Below, piece by piece: positions 1 through 7,247 of a stretch of 9,006 nucleotides of DNA. This stretch comes from CAYYHA01 sp964471535 (lineage in GTDB: Bacteria > Myxococcota > Myxococcia > SLRQ01), in the NCBI GenBank assembly GCA_964471535.1, contig CAYYHA010000176.1, positions 1 through 9,006 of the forward strand. Direction: 5' to 3'. Under the pieces are notes generated by a model. The model was not told where the DNA came from, searched no databases, and worked only from the letters and a program-made list of their open reading frames with translations. The position numbers and the translations under genes were made by a program. Position 1 is the stretch's first letter, and each line of letters begins with the position of its first letter.

Positions 1-1
1 G

Positions 2-928
2 CGCCTACGCGGGGCCATCGAGGCGCGCGTGCCCCACGGCCGGACGCGGGGCGGAGGCCGCGGGGATCGGGGGGCTTGGCAGCGCATCCCCGACCCGGTG
101 GCGCGGGCCTGGAAGGCGATGCTGCCCCGGTGGAATGCGCTTTGCCAAAAGCACCCGAAGATCGAGAAGTGCAACACGGTTGTGCACCTAGGCACCCTGG
201 GCACGGGCAACCACTTCATCGAGCTGTGCCTGGACGAGGAAGACCGCCTCTGGGTGATGCTCCACGGTGGGTCGCGGGGGTTGGGGAACCGCATCGGCCG
301 CTATTTCATCGAGCTGGCGCGGCGCGAGGCGGAGCGCCAAAACCTGCGTCTGCCCGACGGGGATCTGGCCTACCTCGAGGAGGGCAGCCGCTGCTTCGAC
401 GACTACGTGGAGGCGGTGGGCTTCGCTCAGGATTTCGCGCGCACGAACCGCGAGCTGATGATGGAGCGGGTGCTCGAGGCGATGCGGGAGAGCGGAGAGC
501 TGCCGCCCTTCGAGGCGACCCTGGAGGTGGTGAACTGTCACCACAACTATGTGGCGCGCGAGGTGCACTACGGCCGCGAGGTGTGGGTGACGCGCAAGGG
601 GGCCGTCCGGGCCCGCGCCGGCGATCTGGGCATCATCCCTGGGAGCATGGGCGCCCGCTCCTACATCGTGCGCGGCAAGGGAAACCCAGAGAGCTTTCAC
701 TCCTGCAGCCACGGCGCCGGCCGCCTGATGAGCCGCGGGGAGGCGAAGCGCCGCTTCACCGTGGCCGACCACGTGCGGGCGACCGAGGGCGTGGAGTGTC
801 GCAAGGACCCGGGTGTCCTCGACGAGACGCCCCTGGCCTACAAGGACATCGACAAGGTCATGGCCGCGCAGCAAGACCTCGTGGAGGTGGTCCACACCCT
901 GCGGCAGGTGGTGTGCATCAAGGGATGA
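2..928 (+). CDS. rtcB: RNA-splicing ligase RtcB (5'-truncated by window edge)
   Basis: RtcB joins RNA 2',3'-cyclic-phosphate or 3'-phosphate ends to 5'-OH ends in a GTP- and Mn-dependent reaction in the cytoplasm, serving RNA repair and tRNA splicing. The visible 308 codons align from memory along their whole length with the last three quarters of E. coli RtcB (about 408 aa). Recognisable blocks are VPHGRT near the left edge, LGTLGTGNHFIE, GSRGLGN, NCHHNY, GIIPGSMGA, CSHGAGR and a VVCIKG end. Predicted metal-ligand histidines are at codons 212-214, 263-265 and 542-544, and the guanylylated histidine is at 710-712. The Asp/Cys metal ligands near the N-terminus lie outside the window. The reading frame is already open at base 2, so the first ATG at 29 is not the start; the true start is upstream. 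One small oddity is LHGGSRG where E. coli has LHSGSRG. No archease gene is visible, but the upstream side is unseen. Confidence 0.96.
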   Translation, partial: RLRGAIEARVPHGRTRGGGRGDRGAWQRIPDPVARAWKAMLPRWNALCQKHPKIEKCNTVVHLGTLGTGNHFIELCLDEEDRLWVMLHGGSRGLGNRIGRYFIELARREAERQNLRLPDGDLAYLEEGSRCFDDYVEAVGFAQDFARTNRELMMERVLEAMRESGELPPFEATLEVVNCHHNYVAREVHYGREVWVTRKGAVRARAGDLGIIPGSMGARSYIVRGKGNPESFHSCSHGAGRLMSRGEAKRRFTVADHVRATEGVECRKDPGVLDETPLAYKDIDKVMAAQQDLVEVVHTLRQVVCIKG

Positions 929-958
929 GGGGCGGCGCATGCCGCCCCCTTTCCTCCT
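929..958 (+). terminator. Probable intrinsic terminator of rtcB
   Basis: A perfect 8-bp GC stem (929-936 GGGGCGGC with 941-948 GCCGCCCC) encloses a GCAT loop directly after the rtcB stop codon. A short pyrimidine-rich stretch (CTTTCCTCCT) follows instead of a long T-run. Position and stem strength support a terminator; the weak T-tract lowers certainty. Confidence 0.6.
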
Positions 959-981
959 GAGGCGGAGGTCTCGCTCAGGAG
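954..981. repeat. Perfect 8-bp inverted repeat in the convergent gap
   Basis: CTCCTGAG (954-961) and CTCAGGAG (974-981) are exact inverted copies around a 12-base loop. They lie between the two terminator-like hairpins of the converging genes. No T-tract follows on either strand. It may be an accessory termination or RNA 3'-end structure, or chance. Confidence 0.4.
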
Positions 982-988
982 CTCACGC

Positions 989-1012
989 GGGGCCCGGCGA
1001 GTGCCGGGCCCC
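989..1012 (-). terminator. Probable terminator hairpin of the vWA lipoprotein gene
   Basis: A perfect 10-bp stem (989-998 GGGGCCCGGC with 1003-1012 GCCGGGCCCC) with a 4-base GAGT loop lies 12 bp beyond the stop codon of the minus-strand gene. There is no T-run after it on the minus strand, so the call rests on stem strength and position. It could act in both directions. Confidence 0.5.
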
Positions 1013-1024
1013 GGTGCGCCCCGC

Positions 1025-4000
1025 TCAGTTGCAGACCGTGTCGTACTCGACCTCCACCGTGGCGCCCTGCGGCGGCACCGCGGTCGGGTCGAAGATGACC
1101 GACTGCGAGGGCGCGTCGTAGCTGTAGTCGCTCGACGGTACCGTCGAGCCGTTCACGCGCACCACGATGGACGAGGGAATGGGCTCCCGCGAGAGGAAGA
1201 ACTGGCTCTTGGCGCCGAAGGCGTCGAGGCCCAGGTCGTCGGCGATCTGACCCCAGTTGTTGGAGCAGATGGAGCGCTCGAGGCCCCCGGTGCGGCGGGC
1301 CACCTCGAGGTAACGGGTCCCCGCCACGGCGTCGCCGTCGGCCGAGGAGCAGCCGCTCGGCTCGGGACCGACGATGGCGGAGAAGCTCATCAGGTCGCTG
1401 TTCCGATAGCCCTTGATGTTCTTGAGGAAGTCGACGAAGAAGTCGACCGGCGGCGTCGAGGAGTCCTCCTCGTCGCTCACGGCGATGACCACGAGCTTGG
1501 CGTCGTCACGCAGGAAGCCCGCATTGGCCGCCGGATCGTTGATGAGCGGATCCGAGAGCGCGGCGTGGGTGGCATCGAGGCCCTTTTCGGTCGCGTCGCC
1601 GAAGGTACCCTGCCGGACGTTGTCGGCGAAGGCTGCGGCTGGATTGGGGGTCGATCGGGTGATGATCTTGGGCCGCCCGTTTCGCGACTGCAGCCGGCCG
1701 GATTTGTTCGGATCAGTCATGTCGGTGGTGACCACGCCGAGCTGGAAGTCGGTCATGAGGTTCAGCGCCCGGTTGAGGAAGGTGTTGGCGTTGTTGGCAA
1801 TGTTGTTCTGCTCCTCGCTCATCGAGCACGAGTCGTCGACCACCCAGAGCACGTCCACCATGGGCTCGGAGAGCTGCTGGAATTGGTCGACCTGGTGGCT
1901 GTCGTTGGTCCCCTGACCGGTGAGCGGGGTGGTGAAGTAGTTCCCGTTCTGGGCGTCGCTCTCGATCACCAGCAGTGCCGAGTGGGTGTTGGTGTCGGGT
2001 GGGCGGTACTTCAGCTTGATCGTCATGGAGCTGCCGCCCGCGATGGTGGTGGGCAGCGGGGGTGCCGCAGTGATGCTGAACGGCCCGCTCGGCGGCTGCC
2101 CCTTGCCCGGCGGATCCAGGTAGATGTCGGTGACGTTCAAGGGGGCCTGCCCGATGTTGTAGATGGTCACGTCGGTGTCCCGGCTGGCGCAGCCCACCGT
2201 GACCACGCCGAAGTCCACCTCGGTGGGAATCACCTCGATGGCCGAGCGGACGCCCTGGCCAATCATCGTCACGCCCGCACAGCCGGGCATGCCCCCGTTG
2301 AAGGCGCACTCCGTCCCATCGAGGTGGGTCGTATCGTCGGTCTGGACGATGACGCGGCCACAGTTCTCGGCCTCGCTGGTCGGCTTGTAGCGCACCTCGA
2401 TGACACCGATCTCACCTGGGTTGATGGTGTTGGTCAGCGAGCCGTTGACCGAGACCCGGTTCTGCCCCGTCGCGAGCGTGAAGGTGGGATCGATGCCCAT
2501 CAGGGGAATCGCCTCGACCATCTCCACCTGCGTAACGTTGCAGGGGATGGAGCCTTGGTTCTCGAGGCTCACGGTGAGGGTCTTCTCCTGGCCGATCTTG
2601 GTGGCGCCAAACTGCGCCACCCGCGGGTTGAGGCCCGCCCCGAAGGCGCAGGCGCTCAAGGTAAAGTTCCCCGGCCGCGGCGTGATGTCCAGGTTGCAGC
2701 TGGGGTTGGCCACCGGATCACCGAGCAGGGCCACCTCGACGGGCATCGAGAGTTCGGCCGCTCCGATGGTGAAGGTACCCTGATCGGGGCCGGTCGTATC
2801 CTGTGGGTCGTATTGCAGGGTGAAGGTCACGATCTGCCCCGGCGTGAGCGTCCACGGCGGGCCGCCTGCGGGCAGGCCCACCACGTTGAAGGCCACGTTG
2901 GCGCCAGCGGTGATCTCCGCGGTGACGCCGGTGCAATCGAGCTGCCCTGGATTGGACACGACCAGCGTCTTCTCCACCGGGTAGCCGGGTGCTGCGGTGC
3001 CGAAGTGGAGCGTGGTGGTGGAGGTTTGGATCTGGCACGACGGCGGGATCTCACCCTGGCCGACCAGGTTCACCCAGCCGCTCGGAACCACCGGATCGGT
3101 GGACTCGAGATAGAGGCGTCCGTTGAAGAGTCCAGGCGTCGTCGGCGTGAACTCCACGGGCACCGTCGCGGTCTCGCCCGGATTCAGGCTGATCGGTGTG
3201 CCGGGCGCCCCGGCGCCCATCGCGAAGACGTTGGACGGGCCACCGGAGTTGTCCTGCACCTCGAGCTTCGTGATGTCGAGGGGCAGGGTGCCGCAGTTCT
3301 CGAGGGTGACCTCGCGGGGCTCGGTTGCGCCCACGGCCACGGTGCCGAAGTCCACCTGCGGGAAGGGATCGGGGCAGACCTTCGGGCCGTCGCCCATGCC
3401 CTCGAGGTGGATGGTGACGGCGCCCTCGTCGGGATCGCTGGAGACGATCTCCAGGAGTGCCTCCTGCAGGCCGCCGCTCTTGGGCTGGAAGGTGACGTTC
3501 ACCTCCACGCCCTCTCCCTCACCGAGGTCGCCCAGCGAGCCGAGGTCCTCGGGATCGAGCAGGTAGTCCCGTCGCCGGTTGCCGCTCTTGAAATCCCAGG
3601 CCAGTCGCTTGAGGGGCAGGGCTCCCGTGTTGGTGATGCGCACCGGGCAGGTGGTGCTCGCGTTGATCGCGGTGACGGGGAAGTGCATGGAAAGGGTGTC
3701 CATGTCGTTGCACACCGTCTCCGCCGAGCAGTCGGAGGCGAGCACGCAGACTTCGATGTCCGGCGCCGAGCCCTCGGCGTTGATGGGCACGGTGAGCTCG
3801 GGGGTGTCGGGATCGTTGCTCCGGATGATGAGGGCTCCGGTGTCCACACCGATGTTGATGGGCACGTAGCCGACGGTCACCGTGGCGCACTCGCCGGGCT
3901 CGAGCGAGTAGGGGTCGTCGTCGGCACGAGCCGCACCACTCGAGCAGTCCACCGGCTCCATCACCCCCCGCAGGACGAACTCGGTCTCCGCGTCCTCGCT

Positions 4001-4258
4001 GTTCTCTTGCAGCTCCGGATCGCCGTCGATGAGCAACTCCTTGGTGCCGTCGTTGCGGATGGTGACGAGCTGGCTTGCCTCCTCCGCCGCCGGCACCTTG
4101 TCGAAGACGATCTCGGTGGGCTCGACGACGATGTTCGGCTGCACCACCTGAGTTCCGCCACCCTCGCAGCCCTCGCAGCCGGCGAGCCCGAGGGCCGCGG
4201 TGGTGGCAGCGAGCGCGAAGAGACGAAGGCCTGAGCTTTCGATGAATGCGTCACGCAT
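1025..4258 (-). CDS. Large vWA-domain lipoprotein with tandem ASH/choice-of-anchor-D modules
   Basis: The predicted product is 1077 aa. The ATG at 4258 is chosen because AGGGAG lies 7 bases upstream and a lipoprotein signal follows at once: a hydrophobic stretch ending LGLAGC, with lipidation at Cys28. About six immunoglobulin-like beta-sandwich modules follow, roughly residues 38-160, 161-285, 290-400, 402-510, 512-665 and 666-780. They carry ASH-type signatures such as VDFGTVAVG, LENCGTLPL, LNPGETATVPVEF and VDFGVVTVG. From about 798 to 1000 comes a vWA domain with the metal-binding DxSxS at D808/S810/S812 (VVDDSCSMS) and a later VSDEED strand. The last 70 residues form another beta-rich segment. 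Such proteins are usually taken as surface adhesion or scaffold proteins, and the ligand is unknown. It is transcribed alone, divergent from the M23 gene. The opposite strand stays open over almost the same span, which I treat as a codon-bias shadow. Confidence 0.9.
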   Translation of the reverse strand: MRDAFIESSGLRLFALAATTAALGLAGCEGCEGGGTQVVQPNIVVEPTEIVFDKVPAAEEASQLVTIRNDGTKELLIDGDPELQENSEDAETEFVLRGVMEPVDCSSGAARADDDPYSLEPGECATVTVGYVPINIGVDTGALIIRSNDPDTPELTVPINAEGSAPDIEVCVLASDCSAETVCNDMDTLSMHFPVTAINASTTCPVRITNTGALPLKRLAWDFKSGNRRRDYLLDPEDLGSLGDLGEGEGVEVNVTFQPKSGGLQEALLEIVSSDPDEGAVTIHLEGMGDGPKVCPDPFPQVDFGTVAVGATEPREVTLENCGTLPLDITKLEVQDNSGGPSNVFAMGAGAPGTPISLNPGETATVPVEFTPTTPGLFNGRLYLESTDPVVPSGWVNLVGQGEIPPSCQIQTSTTTLHFGTAAPGYPVEKTLVVSNPGQLDCTGVTAEITAGANVAFNVVGLPAGGPPWTLTPGQIVTFTLQYDPQDTTGPDQGTFTIGAAELSMPVEVALLGDPVANPSCNLDITPRPGNFTLSACAFGAGLNPRVAQFGATKIGQEKTLTVSLENQGSIPCNVTQVEMVEAIPLMGIDPTFTLATGQNRVSVNGSLTNTINPGEIGVIEVRYKPTSEAENCGRVIVQTDDTTHLDGTECAFNGGMPGCAGVTMIGQGVRSAIEVIPTEVDFGVVTVGCASRDTDVTIYNIGQAPLNVTDIYLDPPGKGQPPSGPFSITAAPPLPTTIAGGSSMTIKLKYRPPDTNTHSALLVIESDAQNGNYFTTPLTGQGTNDSHQVDQFQQLSEPMVDVLWVVDDSCSMSEEQNNIANNANTFLNRALNLMTDFQLGVVTTDMTDPNKSGRLQSRNGRPKIITRSTPNPAAAFADNVRQGTFGDATEKGLDATHAALSDPLINDPAANAGFLRDDAKLVVIAVSDEEDSSTPPVDFFVDFLKNIKGYRNSDLMSFSAIVGPEPSGCSSADGDAVAGTRYLEVARRTGGLERSICSNNWGQIADDLGLDAFGAKSQFFLSREPIPSSIVVRVNGSTVPSSDYSYDAPSQSVIFDPTAVPPQGATVEVEYDTVCN

Positions 4259-4265
4259 TGGATGA

Positions 4266-4271
4266 CTCCCT
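4266..4271 (-). promoter_or_regulatory. Shine-Dalgarno site of the vWA lipoprotein gene
   Basis: On the minus strand AGGGAG stands 7 bases before the ATG at 4258. It selects this start over the open frame that continues upstream to 4423, whose extra 55 codons precede the signal peptide. Confidence 0.75.
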
Positions 4272-4546
4272 GGGTCCGTAGTGGGTCGGGTCCGTGAACG
4301 TTGGCCTGGGGTTTCGATCTGCGTCGGATCCGGTCGCGTGTCCGTTCCCTCCCTCGGCGCGCGCCACCTCTCGACGTCTTTTGCAGGCGCGCATGTTACA
4401 GCACTTCGGCGCACCTTCTGCACCGATGTAAGGCAGGCTCCGTTCCGCTACGCACGGGCGCTGCGGTGCATCCGGGCCGATCTGCTTTTGGACGCTTTTC
4501 GCTACACCCGCCTACATTGGCGCACCTTTCCGGAGAGGGCCGTTTC

Positions 4547-4582
4547 TTGCCCCCCGTCGTAGCGGATTGTTACCTTCGCAGC
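4547..4582 (+). promoter_or_regulatory. Candidate promoter giving a near-leaderless M23 mRNA
   Basis: TTGCCC (4547-4552) resembles a -35 box. After 17-18 bases comes TTACCTT (4570-4576), which contains a TAnnnT-type -10 element (TACCTT) preceded by TG at 4568-4569. The usual start point about 7 bases downstream falls on or next to the GTG start at 4583. The GTG has no Shine-Dalgarno sequence, which fits a leaderless transcript. This is inference from spacing only. Confidence 0.35.
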
Positions 4583-5590
4583 GTGGACTGGCGGGTCTGG
4601 CTCAGCGTCCTTGCGCTCGCCGCGGGGAGTGCGTGCGCGCACGGCAGCGCGCCGCAGGCCCCCGGGGAGCAGCCTCCACCGCTGCTCACGCCGCCGCCCC
4701 TGGTCCGTGCCATGCCCGCGCGCCACGAGGCCGTGCCCGTGGCACCCCTGCTGCGCCCGGTGGAGGAGATCGACGGCCGGCGCACCCCCATCCCGGACCG
4801 GATCGAGGTGGACGAGGCGCTGCTTCGGACCGCAGCCGTGCTCGATTCCCTCCGGGCGGCGAGCGATCCCCTGCGGCGGCAACCCGCGCCTCGCGCCGTG
4901 GTGCGGGAGTGGGAGGCCCTCCTTCTGCGCCTCGACGAGTACCTCGACCAGCCTCCGGCGCAGACGCCGGCGGTGGAGCTGGTGCGTGCGAAGTTGATGG
5001 TCGAAGGGCAGCTGAAAGCGGACGTCGAGACCTGGCGGCTGCCCGGTGGTCTCACCGACCGTATCCGCTCCCGCATCGCCTACCTGGGCCACCGCATCGA
5101 GCAGGCTCGCCGGAGGATGCGCCCCTTGCCTCGGACGAAGGAGCGCCTGCACTTCGTATGGCCGGTCGATCCGGTCATCGTGAACTCGGGCTTCGGCCGC
5201 CGGCTGGACCCCATCCGGCGCAATCGGCACGCGTTCCACTATGGGGTGGACCTGGAGGCGTACCTGGGCCAGGTGGTGAGCGCCGCAGGGCCTGGGGTGG
5301 TGACCTGGGCGGGCTGGAACGGCGGTCACGGACGCCAGGTGGAGATTACCCACCCCGGCGGCTGGGTCACCCGTTACAGCCACCTCTCCCACATCCTGGT
5401 CCGGCGGGGGGACCGCCTCGCCAGCGGCGATCCCGTGGGGCTGGCGGGCAGCACCGGCCGCAGCACCGGGCCGCACCTCCACTTCGAGGTGTGGCTCCAT
5501 GGTCACGTGAAGGATCCCCTCGAAGTGCTCGGCGATCCGGTTCTCATGGCGATGGAGCAGGACCACCCCGCCGCCGGCGGGGGGAACTAG
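4583..5590 (+). CDS. M23/LytM-family metallopeptidase, envelope-targeted
   Basis: The predicted product is 335 aa. M23 enzymes are zinc endopeptidases that cut peptidoglycan peptides. The C-terminal domain (about 205-325) holds every key residue: metal ligands His219 and Asp223 (HxxxD in FHYGVDL) and His300, plus catalytic His267 (RYSHLS) and His298 (GPHLHFE). It is therefore probably active, not a degenerate LytM activator. The GTG at 4583 is chosen because a short signal follows (WLSVLALAAGSACAHG). Cys18 could be lipidated, but GSAC lacks the usual Leu at -3, so cleavage by signal peptidase I is also possible. A Pro-rich stretch (about 22-45) leads to a charged, helical region (about 65-185), perhaps a coiled coil or partner-binding segment. 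No Shine-Dalgarno is visible. The gene heads a likely three-gene unit. The frame is open upstream to 4301, but that part does not look like protein. Confidence 0.88.
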   Translation: MDWRVWLSVLALAAGSACAHGSAPQAPGEQPPPLLTPPPLVRAMPARHEAVPVAPLLRPVEEIDGRRTPIPDRIEVDEALLRTAAVLDSLRAASDPLRRQPAPRAVVREWEALLLRLDEYLDQPPAQTPAVELVRAKLMVEGQLKADVETWRLPGGLTDRIRSRIAYLGHRIEQARRRMRPLPRTKERLHFVWPVDPVIVNSGFGRRLDPIRRNRHAFHYGVDLEAYLGQVVSAAGPGVVTWAGWNGGHGRQVEITHPGGWVTRYSHLSHILVRRGDRLASGDPVGLAGSTGRSTGPHLHFEVWLHGHVKDPLEVLGDPVLMAMEQDHPAAGGGN

Positions 5591-5608
5591 CCCGCGCGAG
5601 CGGCGGGC
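5590..5608 (+). other. Short hairpin after the M23 stop codon
   Basis: GCCCGC (5590-5595) and GCGGGC (5603-5608) can pair around a 7-base loop immediately after the M23 stop. There is no T-tract. It could weaken read-through into the next gene, but the stem is short and such pairs are common in GC-rich DNA. Confidence 0.25.
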
Positions 5609-5622
5609 CCACCGCGCCGCGG

Positions 5623-5661
5623 CTGGCACCCGGCGCATCCGTGGTTAAGCTGACGCCTGCC
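5623..5661 (+). promoter_or_regulatory. Candidate internal promoter before the small soluble-protein gene
   Basis: CTGGCA (5623-5628) and TAAGCT (5646-5651) are separated by 17 bases, with TG at 5642-5643 upstream of the -10. Transcription would begin about 3-5 bases before the GTG at 5662. No Shine-Dalgarno precedes that GTG. The gene could equally be read from the M23 promoter, since the gap is only 71 bp. Confidence 0.28.
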
Positions 5662-6078
5662 GTGGATCTGAAGCCGCTCTTCGACAAGGCCTTCCTCATG
5701 GACGAGGCCATCAACGCCAACGAGGCCCTCGACCGGGCGCGCACCCGCTTCCGCCGGGCGGAGGGGGAGAAGTCGTTCAGCTACGAGGTCGTCGTGCCCG
5801 AGGAGCCCGACGCGGAGTGGCTCGAGGGCACGCTGCTGCGCAAGCTCGTCTACCACTGTGAGTCGACGCGCTCGGCCCTGCCCGAGTGCCAGGGCATCTT
5901 CGTCAGCCTCTTCGTGGGCGATCGCCTCTACTGCGTTCCGGCCAAGGACGTGGTGGCGTTCGGGTGCGAGGCGCTCGACGTGGACGTGGAGACGCTGGTC
6001 GCTCGCTACGGGACCGGGGAGCTCAAGGAGGCGATCCGTCCCGCCACGGTGCTCCTGCCAGGCGCCAAGGAGCCGTGA
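5662..6078 (+). CDS. Hypothetical soluble protein, about 138 aa
   Basis: I do not recognise the family. The translation behaves like a real protein: an acidic, helix-forming N-terminus (LKPLFDKAFLMDEAINANEA, then an Arg-rich helix), a beta segment (FSYEVVVPEEPDAEWLEG), then GIFVSLFVGDRLYCVPAKD and a C-terminal helical part. There is no signal peptide or membrane segment, so it should be cytoplasmic. Four cysteines lie in the middle and C-terminal half without a CxxC metal-site pattern. The GTG at 5662 is preferred. GTG 5641 would add seven residues, and ATG 5698, with AAGG eight bases upstream, would give 126 aa. The stop overlaps the start of the next gene as GTGA, so translation of the two is probably coupled. 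It may assist or regulate the envelope proteins on either side, but nothing in the sequence proves this. Confidence 0.75.
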   Translation: MDLKPLFDKAFLMDEAINANEALDRARTRFRRAEGEKSFSYEVVVPEEPDAEWLEGTLLRKLVYHCESTRSALPECQGIFVSLFVGDRLYCVPAKDVVAFGCEALDVDVETLVARYGTGELKEAIRPATVLLPGAKEP

Positions 6079-7247
6079 GGCGGCGGCGCCGGGAGCGAGG
6101 CGGGGGCCGAGGCGCAGGCCGCACGCTGCGAGGTCGCGCCCTGCCGCATCTCGCCTGGCTGCTCTGGCTCGCCCTCCTCCCCGGCTGCCCCCGCGCGGTG
6201 CGGCTGCCCCCGGGCGAGGTCCCCGCGGAGACTCTCGCCTTGGACGACGGCGTGCGCCTGCGTGGCGCCGGCGCCGGGACGGTGATCGTCGGCAGCCTTC
6301 ACGTGCCCAGGGGGAGGGCGGTGTCCCTCGAAGCGGTGACGGTCCGCCCCGAGGCCGGCGCCCACGCGCTCCGGGTGGAGGGCACGCTGCACCTCTCCGG
6401 CGTTCGCGTCGAAGGGGGGCGCAGCGCGCTTCGCGTGGCCGGGGGCACGGCGCAGGTCGACGGATTCGTCGCCACCGACGTGGAGACGGGCGTGTGGGTG
6501 GTCGATGGTGAGGTCGACGCTCGAGGGCTCGAGGTCGATGGGGCGAGGCGTGCCTGCGTGCTGGCCCGCCGTGCCGACGTGCGCCTGCGCGGGGGGCACC
6601 TCCACCGCTGCGAGTACGGGGTCCTCGGGGGGCCGGGAAGCCGCATCACCCTCTCTGCCCTGCGGATCGAGGACGTCGCGCAGGCGGGGGTGGGGCTTCC
6701 GGGCGGTCGGGCAGCGCTGCACGACGTCTCGGTGCGGCGCGCCGGGCCCGGCGGCGGGGTACAGGCCAACGACCTCGAGGGCCCCCTCCGCCTGCGGGGG
6801 GTTCGGGTGTCTGCGAGCCGCGGCGCCGGCCTGCAGGTCATCCGCGGCCCCATCGATGCCGCCGAGGTCGATCTCTCGGCGGCAGCCGGGCACGGGGCCT
6901 ACCTCGAGGACGTCCGCGGCCGCATCGAAGGGCTGAGGATCCGAGGGAGCGGCGAGGCGGGTCTCGCCATCTCCGGCGGCGTGCTCTGGCTCTCCGGGGT
7001 CTCGGTGGAGGGCGCGGGGGACACCGGGCTCGCCCTGTGGTACGGCGCGCAGGTGGAGGCGCGAGGGCTCGACGCCTCGTCGATCACGGTTCGCGAAGGG
7101 GCGCGGCTGCGGCTCGACGCAGCGAGCGTGGCCACCGGCCTCCGGATCACCTGTGACGGCGGGGGACGGGTGACGCTTCTCGGTGCGCGCGGCGGGGAGC
7201 GCCTGCTCTGTCCCACCGCCGGCGACGTCGAAGCCCCAGCACGATGA
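6075..7247 (+). CDS. Beta-helix (pectate-lyase-like fold) lipoprotein
   Basis: The predicted product is 390 aa. The GTG at 6075 overlaps the previous stop (GTGA), and no other ATG, GTG or TTG occurs before the signal peptide, so this start is well supported. The n-region is unusually long and basic: five Arg in a row at residues 2-6 and about ten Arg before the hydrophobic core. The core ends LALLPGC, a good lipobox with lipidation at Cys38. From about 50 to 350 the chain is a series of imperfect rungs of roughly 20-25 residues, rich in Gly, Val and Leu (VEGTLHLSGVRVEGG, VDGEVDARGLEVDGA, ISGGVLWLSGVSVEGA). This is typical of right-handed parallel beta-helix proteins. I see no obvious catalytic site, so polysaccharide binding or structure is as likely as lyase activity. 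Its last 101 bp overlap the convergent SpoIID-like gene. It probably shares a transcript with the two genes upstream. Confidence 0.82.
   Translation: MRRRRRERGGGRGAGRTLRGRALPHLAWLLWLALLPGCPRAVRLPPGEVPAETLALDDGVRLRGAGAGTVIVGSLHVPRGRAVSLEAVTVRPEAGAHALRVEGTLHLSGVRVEGGRSALRVAGGTAQVDGFVATDVETGVWVVDGEVDARGLEVDGARRACVLARRADVRLRGGHLHRCEYGVLGGPGSRITLSALRIEDVAQAGVGLPGGRAALHDVSVRRAGPGGGVQANDLEGPLRLRGVRVSASRGAGLQVIRGPIDAAEVDLSAAAGHGAYLEDVRGRIEGLRIRGSGEAGLAISGGVLWLSGVSVEGAGDTGLALWYGAQVEARGLDASSITVREGARLRLDAASVATGLRITCDGGGRVTLLGARGGERLLCPTAGDVEAPAR

Larger units (their letters stand above)
4259..4582. other. Divergent intergenic region, no gene
   Basis: This 324-bp gap separates the divergently read vWA lipoprotein and M23 peptidase genes. 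It is noticeably richer in T and A than the coding DNA around it, especially at 4381-4530, as expected for promoters. Open frames crossing it give Arg/Pro/Ser-rich translations with no domain and are judged non-coding. A minus-strand -10-like TAACAT lies at 4393-4398, without a convincing -35. A plus-strand TTGGAC at 4488-4493 with TACATT at 4513-4518 (19-base spacer) is a weak second plus-strand candidate. I see no clear operator or riboswitch. Confidence 0.6.

Noticed and set aside
29..928. ATG 29 as the start of rtcB.
   Set aside because: The frame upstream of it (LRGAIEARVPHGRT) matches RtcB, so 29 is not a start; the apparent ATG frame begins inside the gene.
1001..4234. A 1077-codon open frame on the plus strand, antisense to the vWA lipoprotein and the same length as it.
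   Set aside because: It mirrors the real gene codon for codon, is full of Val, Gly, His, Asp and Arg with no domain or signal, and starts inside a terminator hairpin. The minus strand has a Shine-Dalgarno, lipobox and recognisable domains. Long antisense frames are common in GC-rich genes, and the equal length is coincidence.
4301..4582. N-terminal extension of the M23 protein to ATG 4301.
   Set aside because: The extra 94 residues are Arg/Pro/Ser-rich, cross the promoter-like region and would bury the signal peptide. The GTG at 4583 gives a proper secretory N-terminus.
4567..5640. Upstream half of the 503-codon frame that ends at 6078.
   Set aside because: Up to 5590 it overlaps the M23 gene in another frame with an Arg/Gly/Pro-rich translation, and the next 50 bases show nothing protein-like. 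Only the part from about 5641-5662 onward looks like a protein.
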